Shown here one piece after another: positions 26,292 through 35,066 of a stretch of 64,000 bases of DNA. The notes below the pieces were generated by a model, which was not told the origin of the DNA, searched no databases, and saw only the letters and a list, made by a program, of their open reading frames with translations. Position 1 is the stretch's first letter. Each line of letters opens with the position of its first letter. The position numbers were made by a program, and so were the translations under genes. Location: NCBI RefSeq assembly GCF_027627475.1, contig NZ_CP115484.1:3518001-3582000 (forward strand), given 5' to 3'. The stretch comes from Paenibacillus sp. SYP-B4298 (GTDB lineage: Bacteria; Bacillota; Bacilli; Paenibacillales; Paenibacillaceae).

Positions 26292-26607
26292 CGATTTTCA
26301 CCTCTCCTGTGTCTAGAATTGCAAGTCATTTCTGAGAAACCATTGCTTTATTAACATTCGATGGTTCTGGCTTATTTCCTGCTGACTTGGTCAACTTTCT
26401 TAGTATTCTGCAATTATAGAACTAAGAGGTATAGGAAAGATGACAACCAATGTTCTCATACTATGCTGCAATGCTTTTTTTGAGCCTCTCGGCGAATCGC
26501 CGCTTGGCGTTACCCTCTTATGGACAATAAATGTGGAATTAATACCGCATTATTACCCTGCAAGCCCCCGATTGAAACAGTCGCGGGCCCGCTAACACAC
26601 CTTACTG
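26292..26607. other. Intergenic region upstream of the AbrB-like gene
   Basis: 316 AT-rich bases. An imperfect inverted repeat, CTTAGTATTCT...AGAACTAAG, spans about 26398-26425, and a GGCGAATCGCC palindrome lies near 26493-26503. The trmL 3' end borders the right side and no strong terminator was recognised. No gene supported. Confidence 0.35.
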
Positions 26608-27072
26608 TTAGTTCAAATCCACAAATCCGGTTTGTCTAAGCGCTTCGTAGACAATAATAGCCGCGGAATTCGACAAATTCAGAGAACGAACCTTATCGGT
26701 CATCGGCATCCTCATTAGACATCCCGGGTTAGAATCGAGCAGCTCCTGCGGAAGTCCTTTGGTTTCTTTGCCGAAAACCAAAAAATCTCCATCCTGATAG
26801 CTGAATTCGGAATATAGTTTGTCCGCCTTCGTACTAGCAAAGAAGAAGCGGGCATCTGAATGTTGTTCCACCACCTCCTGAAACGAATCATAATAATGAA
26901 CCTGAACCGCATGCCAGTAATCAAGCCCAGCCCGCTTCAGCGTCCGGTCATCCGTGCGAAATCCCAGCGGTCTGACCAGATGAAGGTGCGTGCCGGTAGC
27001 TGCACAGGTTCGAGCTATATTTCCAGTGTTAGCCGGAATCTCCGGCTCCACCAGCACAATATGAAACGCCAC
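26608..27072 (-). CDS. trmL: tRNA (cytidine(34)-2'-O)-methyltransferase
   Basis: 154 aa SPOUT methyltransferase that 2'-O-methylates the wobble base of tRNA-Leu. The N-terminus FHIVLVEPEIPANTGNIART is diagnostic. The trefoil-knot SAM motifs are FGKETKGLPQELL and MPMTDKVRSLNLSNSAAIIV. The GTG at 27072 is chosen because AAGGAG precedes it by 8 bases and the protein then aligns with CspR from its first residues; the frame opens further upstream to 27186 without a site. Confidence 0.93.
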   Translation of the reverse strand: MAFHIVLVEPEIPANTGNIARTCAATGTHLHLVRPLGFRTDDRTLKRAGLDYWHAVQVHYYDSFQEVVEQHSDARFFFASTKADKLYSEFSYQDGDFLVFGKETKGLPQELLDSNPGCLMRMPMTDKVRSLNLSNSAAIIVYEALRQTGFVDLN

Positions 27073-27168
27073 ACCAGCAACTCCTTGCATGTTGAATTGA
27101 GCAAGCGTAAACGGCTTTGCCGTCCTTGACAGACTAAGCTTCCGTTCCCACGGTAATCCGTTAGTATG

Positions 27169-27203
27169 AAAAGGCCGCTCGCCCATAAATGCGACCAGCG
27201 GCC
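27169..27203 (-). terminator. Terminator of serC
   Basis: On the minus strand GGCCGCTGGTCGC pairs imperfectly with GGCGAGCGGCC and is followed by TTTTC. It separates serC from trmL. Confidence 0.65.
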
Positions 27204-27216
27204 CAGAGATGTCGAA

Positions 27217-28308
27217 TTATCCGTTGCGGCGCTGGAAATCAGTCATAAATTCGGCCAACGCCTTGCAGTTCTCAAGTGGAACGGCGTTGTAGGTGGAAGC
27301 ACGAAGACCGCCTACACTGCGATGACCCTTCAGGCCAACAAAGCCCTGCTGCTCGGATTCCTTCACGAATTGCTTCTCCAGCTCCTCCGTCTGCAGTCTG
27401 AACGTAATGTTCATGACAGAACGGCTGTCCGCCTGGGCAAACCCGCGATAGAAACCGCCACTGTGATCGATTGTATCATAGATGAGCTTCGTCTTGTCAC
27501 GATTGTATTGCTCTAGTGCTGCTACGCCACCCTTGGTTTCAATCCATTTCAATACCAGATTAACCATATAGACCGAGAAGGAAGGCGGTGTATTGTACAG
27601 GGAATCGGCTTTGGCATGTGTATCATAACGCAGCATCGTTGGTACATGCTTCGGGCTGGAGGCTGCCAGATCGTCGCGAATGATGACGATGGTTACGCCG
27701 GAGGGGCCCAGATTTTTTTGTGCACCGGCATAGATGACACCGAATTGACTAATATCGACAGGTCTGGACATAATATCACTGGACATGTCGGCAATAAGCG
27801 GCACTGCCGGGCTCAATGTCGGAAATTGCGCGAACTGCGTGCCTTCGATCGTTTCGTTGGAGGTAATATGAAGATAGGAGGCGTTATCCGGCACCTCGAT
27901 GCTGTCCAGGGCAGGGATGCGATTAAACTTGTCTGCCTCAGATGTTGCTGCGATGACCGTCTCTCCCACTAGCTGTGCTTCCTTGAGCGCCTTGATCGCC
28001 CAACTGCCTGTGTTCACGTAAGCGCCAGGCTTGCCTGCTTGCAGCAGATTGAGTGGAATCATGGAGAACTGGGTGCTGGCTCCGCCCTGCAGAAATAACA
28101 CCTTGTAGTTGTCAGGAATTCCGTACAGCTTGCGCATTAGCGCTTGTGTTTCGTTATTGACCTGCTCGAAAGCAGCACTGCGGTGCGACATTTCCATAAT
28201 AGACATGCCCGCACTATGATAATCCACGAATTGCTCTTGTGCTTGCTGCAGCACCTCAAGCGGCAGCGCCGCCGGTCCGGCATTAAAATTTAATGCTCTG
28301 TTCGTCAA
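27217..28308 (-). CDS. serC: Phosphoserine aminotransferase
   Basis: About 363 aa class V aminotransferase that makes 3-phosphoserine from 3-phosphohydroxypyruvate and glutamate in serine synthesis. Seen: the N-terminal NFNAGPAALPLEVL, then HRSAAF, LFLQGGASTQFSMIP, the PLP lysine in IYAGAQKNLGPSGV, and a C-terminal GHRSVGGLRASTYNAV. The TTG at 28308 sits 8 bases after AGGGAG; a GTG three codons upstream overlaps that site. A good promoter lies just upstream. Confidence 0.95.
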   Translation of the reverse strand: MTNRALNFNAGPAALPLEVLQQAQEQFVDYHSAGMSIMEMSHRSAAFEQVNNETQALMRKLYGIPDNYKVLFLQGGASTQFSMIPLNLLQAGKPGAYVNTGSWAIKALKEAQLVGETVIAATSEADKFNRIPALDSIEVPDNASYLHITSNETIEGTQFAQFPTLSPAVPLIADMSSDIMSRPVDISQFGVIYAGAQKNLGPSGVTIVIIRDDLAASSPKHVPTMLRYDTHAKADSLYNTPPSFSVYMVNLVLKWIETKGGVAALEQYNRDKTKLIYDTIDHSGGFYRGFAQADSRSVMNITFRLQTEELEKQFVKESEQQGFVGLKGHRSVGGLRASTYNAVPLENCKALAEFMTDFQRRNG

Positions 28309-28349
28309 TTGAAACACTCCCTGTCTTTTTCATAAATTATGATATGGCT

Positions 28350-28378
28350 ATGATAGCAAGTTTAGCGTTCTGCATCAA
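28350..28378 (-). promoter_or_regulatory. Sigma-A promoter of serC
   Basis: Minus-strand -35 TTGATG (28373-28378) and -10 TATCAT (28350-28355), 17 bases apart, about 40 bases before the start codon. Confidence 0.6.
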
Positions 28379-28461
28379 GTAAGGTTTTTGATCCCATTAG
28401 ACAGAAAGCAACGATATATGTCGGAGCTTTGAACACGGCGTCGTATCTTGGCCGATAAAAC

Positions 28462-28490
28462 ACAAGGTAGGCCCCCTTAGGGAGCCTACC
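28462..28490 (-). terminator. Terminator of glnA
   Basis: On the minus strand GGTAGGCTCCC and GGGGGCCTACC form an 11-pair stem with a TAA loop, followed by TTGTGTTTT. Confidence 0.8.
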
Positions 28491-28511
28491 GAATTATACC
28501 AGGAATCGAGA

Positions 28512-29936
28512 TTAGCAGTCAAAGTAAAGGCTGTATTCATGTGGATGAACACGGATGGATACGGCTTTTGCTTCTTGACGCTTAAACGCAACATAGTTGT
28601 CGATAAAGTCTTGGGAGAATACGCCACCTTCTGTCAAGAAGACGGAATCCGCTTCGAGAGCATCCAGCGCCTCGTCCAGTGTGCCCGGCACGCTGCGAAT
28701 TTCTTTTTTCTCTTCATCAGACAGATCATAGATATTTTTGTCATAAGGACCATAGCCCAGAGCCGACGGATCAATGTTGCGCTTGATGCCGTCCAGACCA
28801 GCCAGCAGCATCGCCGCGAAGGACAGGTATGGATTCGCAGTGGAGTCCGGTGTACGGAACTCGATGCGGCAGCCTTTCGGCGTTACAGCAGCTACCGGAA
28901 TACGAACTGCAGCAGAACGGTTTCCTTTGGAGAATACCAGATTCACCGGTGCTTCGTAGCCAGGAACAAGACGCTTGAACGAGTTCGTGCTCGGGTTAGT
29001 CAATGCAATCAGTGCTGGAGCATGGTACAGAATGCCGCCGATGTAATTCAGAGCCATCTTGCTCAGGTTAGCGTAGCCGCCTTTCTCATAGAAGAGCGGA
29101 GAATCGCCATTGAAGATCGATTGGTGAACGTGCATTCCGCTACCGTTGTCGCCAAACATCGGCTTCGGCATGAATGTCGCTACTTTACCATATTGGCGAG
29201 CTACATTATGAATGATGTATTTATATTTCAACAGATTGTCAGCGGTTTTGGTCAGTGTGTCGAAGCGGAAGTTGATTTCGCCTTGACCCGCAGTCGCAAC
29301 CTCATGGTGATGACGCTCGACACGCAGTCCTGCTTCTTGCATCAGTCGAACCATCTCGCTGCGGATGTCTTGCTGGGTATCAATTGGAGCAACCGGCACA
29401 TAGCCGCCTTTTACGCCAATTTTGAAGCCCAGGTTGCCGCCTTCTTCCTTACGACCAGTATTCCAAGCCGCTTCTTCGGAATCCACCGAGAAGAAGGACG
29501 TGTTCATGCCGCTCTCATAGCGAACATCATCGAAGATGAAGAATTCGGACTCAGGCGCGAAGAATGCTGCTGTGCCTACGCCGCTGCTCTGCAGAAATTC
29601 TTCTGCCTTTTGCGCGATGCTGCGCGGGTCACGATCATAGCGCTCGCCATCCGGTGTATGAATGTTACACATAATAATCAGTGTAGGATGTGCTGTGAAG
29701 GGATCAATATACGCAGTTTCTGTGTCTGGCATCATGACCATGTCAGATTCCTCAATGCCACGGAAGCCTGGAATGGAAGATCCGTCAAATGCAACACCGT
29801 TCTCAAACGTCTCAGCTTCCACCTCTGTAGCAGGAAGCGAGATATGGTGTGCGCGACCGGAAAGATCTACAAAACGAAAATCAACAAACTGAACATCGTT
29901 TTCCTTGATTGTGTCTAAAACCTTTTGAACTGACAT
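28512..29936 (-). CDS. glnA: Glutamine synthetase, type I-beta
   Basis: 474 aa, longer than the ~444 aa alpha-type GlnA of B. subtilis. Core motifs: FDGSSIPGF, FAPESEFFIFD, the ATP and glutamate-binding GSGMHVHQSI, and KRLVPGYEAPVNLVFS. The C-terminal region keeps NIYDLSDEEKKEI; its Tyr, near residue 403, is in the place of the adenylylated Tyr of enterobacterial GlnA (NLYDLPPEE). The extra 20-25 residues around it mark the beta subclass. It makes glutamine from glutamate and ammonia. The gene is monocistronic, with a strong promoter and GlnR/TnrA-like sites upstream and no glnR beside it. Confidence 0.93.
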   Translation of the reverse strand: MSVQKVLDTIKENDVQFVDFRFVDLSGRAHHISLPATEVEAETFENGVAFDGSSIPGFRGIEESDMVMMPDTETAYIDPFTAHPTLIIMCNIHTPDGERYDRDPRSIAQKAEEFLQSSGVGTAAFFAPESEFFIFDDVRYESGMNTSFFSVDSEEAAWNTGRKEEGGNLGFKIGVKGGYVPVAPIDTQQDIRSEMVRLMQEAGLRVERHHHEVATAGQGEINFRFDTLTKTADNLLKYKYIIHNVARQYGKVATFMPKPMFGDNGSGMHVHQSIFNGDSPLFYEKGGYANLSKMALNYIGGILYHAPALIALTNPSTNSFKRLVPGYEAPVNLVFSKGNRSAAVRIPVAAVTPKGCRIEFRTPDSTANPYLSFAAMLLAGLDGIKRNIDPSALGYGPYDKNIYDLSDEEKKEIRSVPGTLDEALDALEADSVFLTEGGVFSQDFIDNYVAFKRQEAKAVSIRVHPHEYSLYFDC

Positions 29937-30013
29937 CTTATATTTCCTCCATTTCCGAACGTTAGCATTGATCTGAACTGTTATTGTTCAAGTTTTGCTT
30001 TAACCATGTCGTT

Positions 30014-30043
30014 ATTATAAAACTCTCCCCGAACGTTCGTCAA
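30014..30043 (-). promoter_or_regulatory. Sigma-A promoter of glnA
   Basis: Minus-strand -35 TTGACG (30038-30043) and -10 TATAAT (30014-30019) with an 18-base spacer. A perfect CGAACGTTCG palindrome overlaps the -35 box and spacer (30030-30039). Confidence 0.75.
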
Positions 30044-30049
30044 TATCTA

Positions 30050-30088
30050 TGTAAGGTATTTTTTGAGCCCATGTCAGGTATCCTTACA
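30050..30088. promoter_or_regulatory. Two GlnR/TnrA-like sites upstream of glnA
   Basis: TGTCAGGTATCCTTACA at 30072-30088 matches the TGTNA-N7-TNACA consensus exactly. A half-site version, TGTAAGGTATTTTTTGA, at 30050-30066 lies between it and the -35 box; the two start points are 22 bases apart, about two helical turns. The layout resembles nitrogen-controlled glnRA promoters. Confidence 0.7.
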
Positions 30089-30385
30089 CTTTTATGGATA
30101 TTTTCACAAATTAGCCATAGATATGTCTTGACATCTACTTGATTTTGCCTATTGAGAGCGATTTCAAGTTATGTATTCAAGTATTTTTTCCTTCATCATC
30201 ATGTAATGGATATATTTACAAAAATGAAGAATGTTCGTTTATTAATCCCATGGCATCCAATACGCCACCATGAACGGCTATGCCCGCCCGCCCTTGACGG
30301 GTTAAGCCGGACATAGGGGTCAGATCGGAGCATCCAGGCCAACGCATCCTTGGCAGCAAAGCTTCGCTTCCGCAGGAGAGCGAGC
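30089..30385. other. Intergenic region without a supported gene
   Basis: About 300 bases between the glnA control region and the DAHP synthase terminator. The left part is AT-rich, and the part from 30240 is GC-richer with no ribosome binding site before any frame. Nothing further is recognised. Confidence 0.4.
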
Positions 30386-30419
30386 AAAAAAAACAGACTG
30401 CAGAGGGTCATCTCTACAG
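30386..30419 (-). terminator. Terminator of the DAHP synthase gene
   Basis: On the minus strand CTGTAGAG, loop, CTCTGCAG (one G-U pair), then eight T residues interrupted only by TCTG. Confidence 0.75.
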
Positions 30420-30434
30420 CCTGATCGATCCTTA

Positions 30435-31496
30435 TTATTTTTTCCAAGTGGCAAATGCCTCAGCCGGCGCTTTCTCTGTATTGAAGTTTCTGTTAACCAG
30501 CGCCCCGAGCTTCTCCAAATCCTTGAGCAGCGCTGCGAACTGATCCGGGAACAGCGATTGCACGCCATCGCCAGTCATCGAGTTGTCCGGGTCCGTATGC
30601 ATCTCGATAATCAAGCCATTCGCTCCGGCCGCCACAGACGCCTTGGACATCGGCTCTACCAGCTCCCTGCGTCCTGTGCCATGGCTCGGGTCCGAGATGA
30701 CCGGAAGATGGCTCAACTGCTGAAGTACCGGGATAGCGGACAGATCCAGCGTATTGCGCGTGTAGGATTCGAAGGTACGAATGCCGCGCTCGCACAGCAT
30801 CACGTTCGGATTGCCGCCCGCGAGGATGTATTCTGCTGCGTTAAGGAACTCGTCGTATGTGGAGCTGAAGCCACGCTTGAGCAGCACAGGCGTCTGAATC
30901 GTACCCAGCTTGCGGAGCAGATCGAAGTTCTGCATATTGCGCGTGCCCACCTGCAGGATGTCAGCATATTCCGCGCAAATATCTACGTATTCCGGCGTCA
31001 TCACTTCTGTAATCGTCAGTAGACCGTGCTTGCGCCCTGCCTCCGCCATCATCTTCAAGCCCTCTACCCCTACGCCCTGGAAGCTGTACGGCCCTGTACG
31101 CGGCTTGAACGCCCCGCCACGCAGCACCTGGCCCCCCGCAGCCTTAACGAGCCGCGCAATCTCGTCGATCTGCTCGGGCGACTCCACTGCGCATGGACCG
31201 CCCATAATGACCAGATGGCTGCCACCGATCTTGACACCTTTGATATCAATGATCGTATCGTCCGGATGGAAGTCGCGGCTGGCCAGCTTGTAGGACTTGG
31301 AGATTTTGATGACCTCTTCCACGCCCTTCAGTTGACGCAGATGCTCAGATAGCGTCGGCTCTGCCTTGCCGATGATTCCGATGACCGTCCTGTCGGTGCC
31401 CCGCGATACATGAGCCTGCACGCCGCCCTTCTCAATATGCTCCACAATTTCAGCGATCCGTTCTTCTGTTACATCCGATTTTGTAATTACGATCAT
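30435..31496 (-). CDS. aroF: 3-deoxy-7-phosphoheptulonate (DAHP) synthase, type I-beta
   Basis: 353 aa; joins phosphoenolpyruvate and erythrose 4-phosphate at the entry to the shikimate pathway. Residues 1-70 form a ferredoxin-like regulatory domain ([28 protein letters not shown]). The barrel contains [48 protein letters not shown] and the metal-binding-type [16 protein letters not shown]. The N-terminal domain is the kind that confers inhibition by Phe/Tyr or prephenate in this subtype. The leader holds eight octamer repeats. Confidence 0.94.
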   Translation of the reverse strand: MIVITKSDVTEERIAEIVEHIEKGGVQAHVSRGTDRTVIGIIGKAEPTLSEHLRQLKGVEEVIKISKSYKLASRDFHPDDTIIDIKGVKIGGSHLVIMGGPCAVESPEQIDEIARLVKAAGGQVLRGGAFKPRTGPYSFQGVGVEGLKMMAEAGRKHGLLTITEVMTPEYVDICAEYADILQVGTRNMQNFDLLRKLGTIQTPVLLKRGFSSTYDEFLNAAEYILAGGNPNVMLCERGIRTFESYTRNTLDLSAIPVLQQLSHLPVISDPSHGTGRRELVEPMSKASVAAGANGLIIEMHTDPDNSMTGDGVQSLFPDQFAALLKDLEKLGALVNRNFNTEKAPAEAFATWKK

Positions 31497-31513
31497 CGTT
31501 CATTCTCTCCTTT

Positions 31514-31577
31514 TCACTTTAACGCTTGTACGCTTTTATGCTTCGATGCTTTTTAGCTTCTACGCTTTTATGCTTTT
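31514..31577 (-). repeat. Eight tandem octamers in the DAHP synthase leader
   Basis: On the minus strand the consensus AAAAGC[AG]T repeats with exact 8-base spacing: AAAAGCAT, AAAAGCGT, AGAAGCTA, AAAAGCAT, CGAAGCAT, AAAAGCGT, ACAAGCGT, TAAAGTGA. The array lies between the promoter and the GGAGAG ribosome binding site, so it forms most of the untranslated leader. Confidence 0.85.
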
Positions 31578-31590
31578 ATTCGTTAAAGTA

Positions 31591-31619
31591 ACTATACAAG
31601 AAAAAACCGCCCTCGTCAA
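31591..31619 (-). promoter_or_regulatory. Sigma-A promoter of the DAHP synthase gene
   Basis: Minus-strand -35 TTGACG (31614-31619) and -10 TATAGT (31591-31596), spacer 17. Transcription should begin near 31584, giving a leader of about 88 bases. Confidence 0.75.
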
Positions 31620-31697
31620 CCCCTAATTCCACAGCAGCAGCAAGCAACCGTTGCAGACGTATGTGGGGAAAATCGATGGCGGCTTATTGCCAGCCGG

Positions 31698-32648
31698 TTA
31701 GGACTTGGACTTCGTCCGAAGCCGTGGCAGCAGCTTCTCCATATCAATCGTTCGCTTCAGCTCCCAGGTCGACGGGACGAGCGGGTTATATTGCTCCAGG
31801 AACGCAATAACCTCCTTCGTAATGGGCGTTGGCGTCGACGCACCGGAGGTCACAGCCACTGTGCGGACGCCCTCCAGCCATTCCAGCTTCAGCTCACTCA
31901 GATCGGAGATGCGGTAGGAGGTGACCCCGGCAATCTCCTCCGACACCTGCGCCAGCCGATTCGAGTTGTTGCTCCGCGGATCGCCGACGACCAGACACAG
32001 ATCTGCCTGCCCTGCCTGCTCTGCAACAGCCTCCTGCCTCACCTGGGTAGCCAGGCAGATCTCATTATGCACCTCGGCCTCTGGATACTTGTCCTGCAGG
32101 CGGCTGATCAGATGCTTGATGTCCCATTGCGACATCGTCGTCTGATTAGTAATCAAGAGCTTGCTATGCGCCAGCTCCAGCCGCTCGATCTCAGCTTCCT
32201 TCTCGATGAGGTATACATCCTCCGGCGCGATGCCGATCGCCCCTTCCGGCTCAGGATGCCCCTTCTTGCCGATATAGATAATCTTATAGCCCTCAGCAAC
32301 CTTCTCCCGAATCAGATCATGGGTACGGGTCACATCGGGGCAGGTCGCATCGACAATCGTCAATCCCTTCTCGCGGGCACGCTTGCGCACCTCGGGCGAG
32401 ACGCCATGAGCAGTGAGAATGATCGTCCCCTTCTCCACCTGCTCCAGAATATTCAGCCTGTTCTCTCCATCCAGCGTAATGATGCCTTCGCGCTCGAAGG
32501 CTTCGGTTACATGCGAATTATGCACAATCATGCCCAAAATATAAATCGGACGCGGCAAATCGGGATTTTTGGCTGCCTGCAGCGCAAGCACCATCGCATC
32601 CACAACACCATAGCAGTAGCCGCGCGGCGATATTTTCACAATATCCAC
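31698..32648 (-). CDS. ispH: 4-hydroxy-3-methylbut-2-enyl diphosphate reductase
   Basis: 316 aa iron-sulfur enzyme that makes IPP and DMAPP in the last step of the MEP pathway. The three cluster cysteines are in [17 protein letters not shown] and NEICLATQ. Further motifs: [21 protein letters not shown]-like [11 protein letters not shown] and [14 protein letters not shown]. The GTG at 32648 is preferred: AGGTGG lies 8 bases ahead and the protein begins [14 protein letters not shown], as other IspH proteins do. An upstream GTG at 32660 overlaps the site. Confidence 0.94.
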   Translation of the reverse strand: MDIVKISPRGYCYGVVDAMVLALQAAKNPDLPRPIYILGMIVHNSHVTEAFEREGIITLDGENRLNILEQVEKGTIILTAHGVSPEVRKRAREKGLTIVDATCPDVTRTHDLIREKVAEGYKIIYIGKKGHPEPEGAIGIAPEDVYLIEKEAEIERLELAHSKLLITNQTTMSQWDIKHLISRLQDKYPEAEVHNEICLATQVRQEAVAEQAGQADLCLVVGDPRSNNSNRLAQVSEEIAGVTSYRISDLSELKLEWLEGVRTVAVTSGASTPTPITKEVIAFLEQYNPLVPSTWELKRTIDMEKLLPRLRTKSKS

Positions 32649-32733
32649 TTGGAATGCCACCTGCTTTCTGACAGAATCGGCTCATCATCGTTGTCTTGGC
32701 CCATTCGAGTCTGATGGCTCCATTATACCCTAA

Positions 32734-34191
32734 TTAACCCTCCTGAGGAAAGCTGACGGGCAGCCAGATCAAAAATGTCGTCCCTTCTCCTTCACGGGTC
32801 TTCACCTCAATCGAGCCGCCATGCTCGTCGATGATCCATTTGGCGATCGACAAGCCAAGGCCGGTGCCCGCCGTCTTGCCGCGAGACAGGTCAGCACGGT
32901 AGAAGCGATCAAAGATATGCGGAATCTCAACCGAGTTCATGCCGATGCCCGTATCCCTTACCGAGATGCCCGCCTGATTCTGTGCGGTCATCGCCTCCAG
33001 CTCCACATAGCCCTCCGGGGTATACTTGAACGCATTCTCAATGAAAATGAACAGTAGCTGCCGCAAGTAATCCTCATTGCCGATGACATGCACCGCCCGC
33101 AGCGGCGACAGATCCCCGATCCGCAGCTCAACAGTGCGCGGCAGCAGTTGAGCACGCCGGGCGACCTCCTCTACCAGCGGCAGCAGCTCGACAGAGGTCT
33201 TCTCCATCACATAACCAGCATCCGCACGGGCAAGGGACAGCATATCGCTCACAAGGCGCGTCATTCGTTTCGCCTCATCCGAGATATCGCGCATCGCCTC
33301 CAGCGACATCTCCGCCTGCTCTGCGTGCAGCACAACCTGCTTGCCCTCCTGGTTCATCTCCTCCAGACGAGGCTGCCACATCTTCTCCAGCAGATCGATA
33401 TTGCCGCGAATCGTGGTGAGCGGTGTACGCAGCTCATGCGAGGCGTCAGACACAAAGCGCCGCTGTGCCTTATAGGCCTCATCCAGCTCGTTATAGGTCG
33501 TCTCGAGCCGGGACAGCATCCCGTTGAGCGTATCTGTCAGTCGCCCCATCTCATCATTCGGATTGCCGCGCGGGATGCGAACGCTCAGATTGGAGCCATT
33601 CTCAATCTTATTGGTCGCTTGAATGACATTTTCGATTGGGCGCAGCGCCTTGCGAGCCAGAAACAGACCGAAGTTGAAGGCGATCAATATCGCTGTCAAA
33701 ATTGACAGGGTGAGAATGGATTGGAGATGGCTCAGCAGACGCTCCTCGCGTCCGGTATAGGCGGCCACCTGAAGCAGCCCTACCGTCTCTCCCGTGTCCG
33801 GCAGCACGAGCGGACGCTGGTAGACCAGGAACGGCACATCCTGTACACTGGTCGTCACATAGCCCTCTTGCAGATGCAGACTATTAGCCGGGTACGGAAA
33901 ATCAACCCCACGCAGATTCGTCGTCGTCGATCTGGTGTTGGTCTGGTAATTGACCACCTGGATGTACAGTTCCTCGCCCTTGATTGTATTCGGATTCACA
34001 TTCAGCCTCAGCCGTTCAAAGAAATCTCTCGTTCCCGAGATTCCGATGCTGTTGACCTGCTGTTCAATTTGGGATTTGACCGTACTATACGTAAAATATT
34101 GCACCAGGAAAAATATCGATATTCCCAAGCCGATGAGGGTAATCGCCAACAGCCCTGAATACCACATTGTCAGCCTAAGACGGATAGACAT
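32734..34191 (-). CDS. Membrane sensor histidine kinase
   Basis: 485 aa. Transmembrane segments near residues 10-32 and 157-179 enclose a ~125 aa extracytoplasmic sensor region. A HAMP domain (about 180-235) follows, then HisKA with the phosphorylated His in FVSDASHELRTPL (H252) and an ATPase domain with FIENAFKYTPEG, VRDTGIGMN and GTGLGLSIAKWI. It is four bases downstream of its response regulator. The signal is not evident; the neighbouring htrA suggests envelope or secretion stress, as for CssS, but this is inference. Confidence 0.9.
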   Translation of the reverse strand: MSIRLRLTMWYSGLLAITLIGLGISIFFLVQYFTYSTVKSQIEQQVNSIGISGTRDFFERLRLNVNPNTIKGEELYIQVVNYQTNTRSTTTNLRGVDFPYPANSLHLQEGYVTTSVQDVPFLVYQRPLVLPDTGETVGLLQVAAYTGREERLLSHLQSILTLSILTAILIAFNFGLFLARKALRPIENVIQATNKIENGSNLSVRIPRGNPNDEMGRLTDTLNGMLSRLETTYNELDEAYKAQRRFVSDASHELRTPLTTIRGNIDLLEKMWQPRLEEMNQEGKQVVLHAEQAEMSLEAMRDISDEAKRMTRLVSDMLSLARADAGYVMEKTSVELLPLVEEVARRAQLLPRTVELRIGDLSPLRAVHVIGNEDYLRQLLFIFIENAFKYTPEGYVELEAMTAQNQAGISVRDTGIGMNSVEIPHIFDRFYRADLSRGKTAGTGLGLSIAKWIIDEHGGSIEVKTREGEGTTFLIWLPVSFPQEG

Positions 34192-34195
34192 GATG

Positions 34196-34888
34196 TCAGC
34201 CGACCTCCCCTTTTAGCACATAGCCTGTACCGCGCACGGTCTGAATCAACCGTTTGCCGCCCCCATCCTCAGTTTTTTGGCGCAGCATGGCGATATAAAC
34301 CTCCAGCACATTCGACTCGCCGCTGAAGTCGTATCCCCATATTTTCTCCATAATCGTCTCGCGGGTGAGCACCCGGCGCGGATTTTGCATGAACAGATGC
34401 AGCAAGTCGAACTCCTTGCTTGTCAGCTCGAAGGTTCTCCCCGCCCGGATCGCTTCCCGCGAATCCAGATCAAGCACCAGGTCCTCATAGGTCAGCCGGC
34501 TGCTGCTCGTCTCTGTCTTGTCCGTCTTGCGGCGCAGCAATGCGCGAACACGGGCCAGCAGTTCCTCCAGTGCGAACGGCTTGACGAGGTAATCGTCCGC
34601 CCCCAGGTCAAGTCCCCGCACCCGATCCTGCACCTCATCCTTCGCGGTCAGCATCAGGATCGGCACGGAGCTTCCTCCCTCACGCACTCGCTTCGCGACC
34701 TCCCAGCCGTCTACCTGCGGCATCATCACATCCAGGATCAGCAGATCCGGATCAGCCGTCATCATCTGCTTCAGACCTTCCAAGCCATTGGGTGCGGTCA
34801 CGACCTCATACCCTTCAAAGGCAAGGCTTCGCCTAAGCAACGAAGTAATCTTCTCATCATCATCGATCACCATGATTTGTGGTCTCAC
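34196..34888 (-). CDS. OmpR-family response regulator
   Basis: 230 aa. Receiver domain with acidic pocket IDDDEK, phosphoacceptor Asp53 in LLILDVMMP and Lys103 in YLVKPF. The C-terminal winged helix has TSKEFDLLHLFMQNPRRVLT and the recognition and wing region ending IQTVRGTGYVLKG. Forms an operon with the kinase that follows. Resembles the MprA/YkoG subgroup. Confidence 0.92.
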   Translation of the reverse strand: MRPQIMVIDDDEKITSLLRRSLAFEGYEVVTAPNGLEGLKQMMTADPDLLILDVMMPQVDGWEVAKRVREGGSSVPILMLTAKDEVQDRVRGLDLGADDYLVKPFALEELLARVRALLRRKTDKTETSSSRLTYEDLVLDLDSREAIRAGRTFELTSKEFDLLHLFMQNPRRVLTRETIMEKIWGYDFSGESNVLEVYIAMLRQKTEDGGGKRLIQTVRGTGYVLKGEVG

Positions 34889-35004
34889 GTTTTGTCCTCA
34901 TCCCCGTTTTTCATCCATTATATACAAGTCTATATGTTATTTAAAGAGCATGTCCCAGCCCTGATTCAGTCAGAGCAACTACAGGTGTGAACAGAATATG
35001 AATA

Positions 35005-35033
35005 CAAAACAGGCAGGTGTTATACCTGCCTGT
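35005..35033 (-). terminator. Terminator of htrA
   Basis: On the minus strand ACAGGCAGGT, ATAAC loop, ACCTGCCTGT, followed by TTTTGT. Confidence 0.85.
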
Positions 35034-35066
35034 CTGCCGTTGCCTGCCAGCCTGCTGCGCAGCAGC

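Noticed and set aside
28539-29918. 459-codon open frame antisense to glnA
   Set aside because: No ribosome binding site and no family features; it is the mirror of a highly conserved glutamine synthetase.
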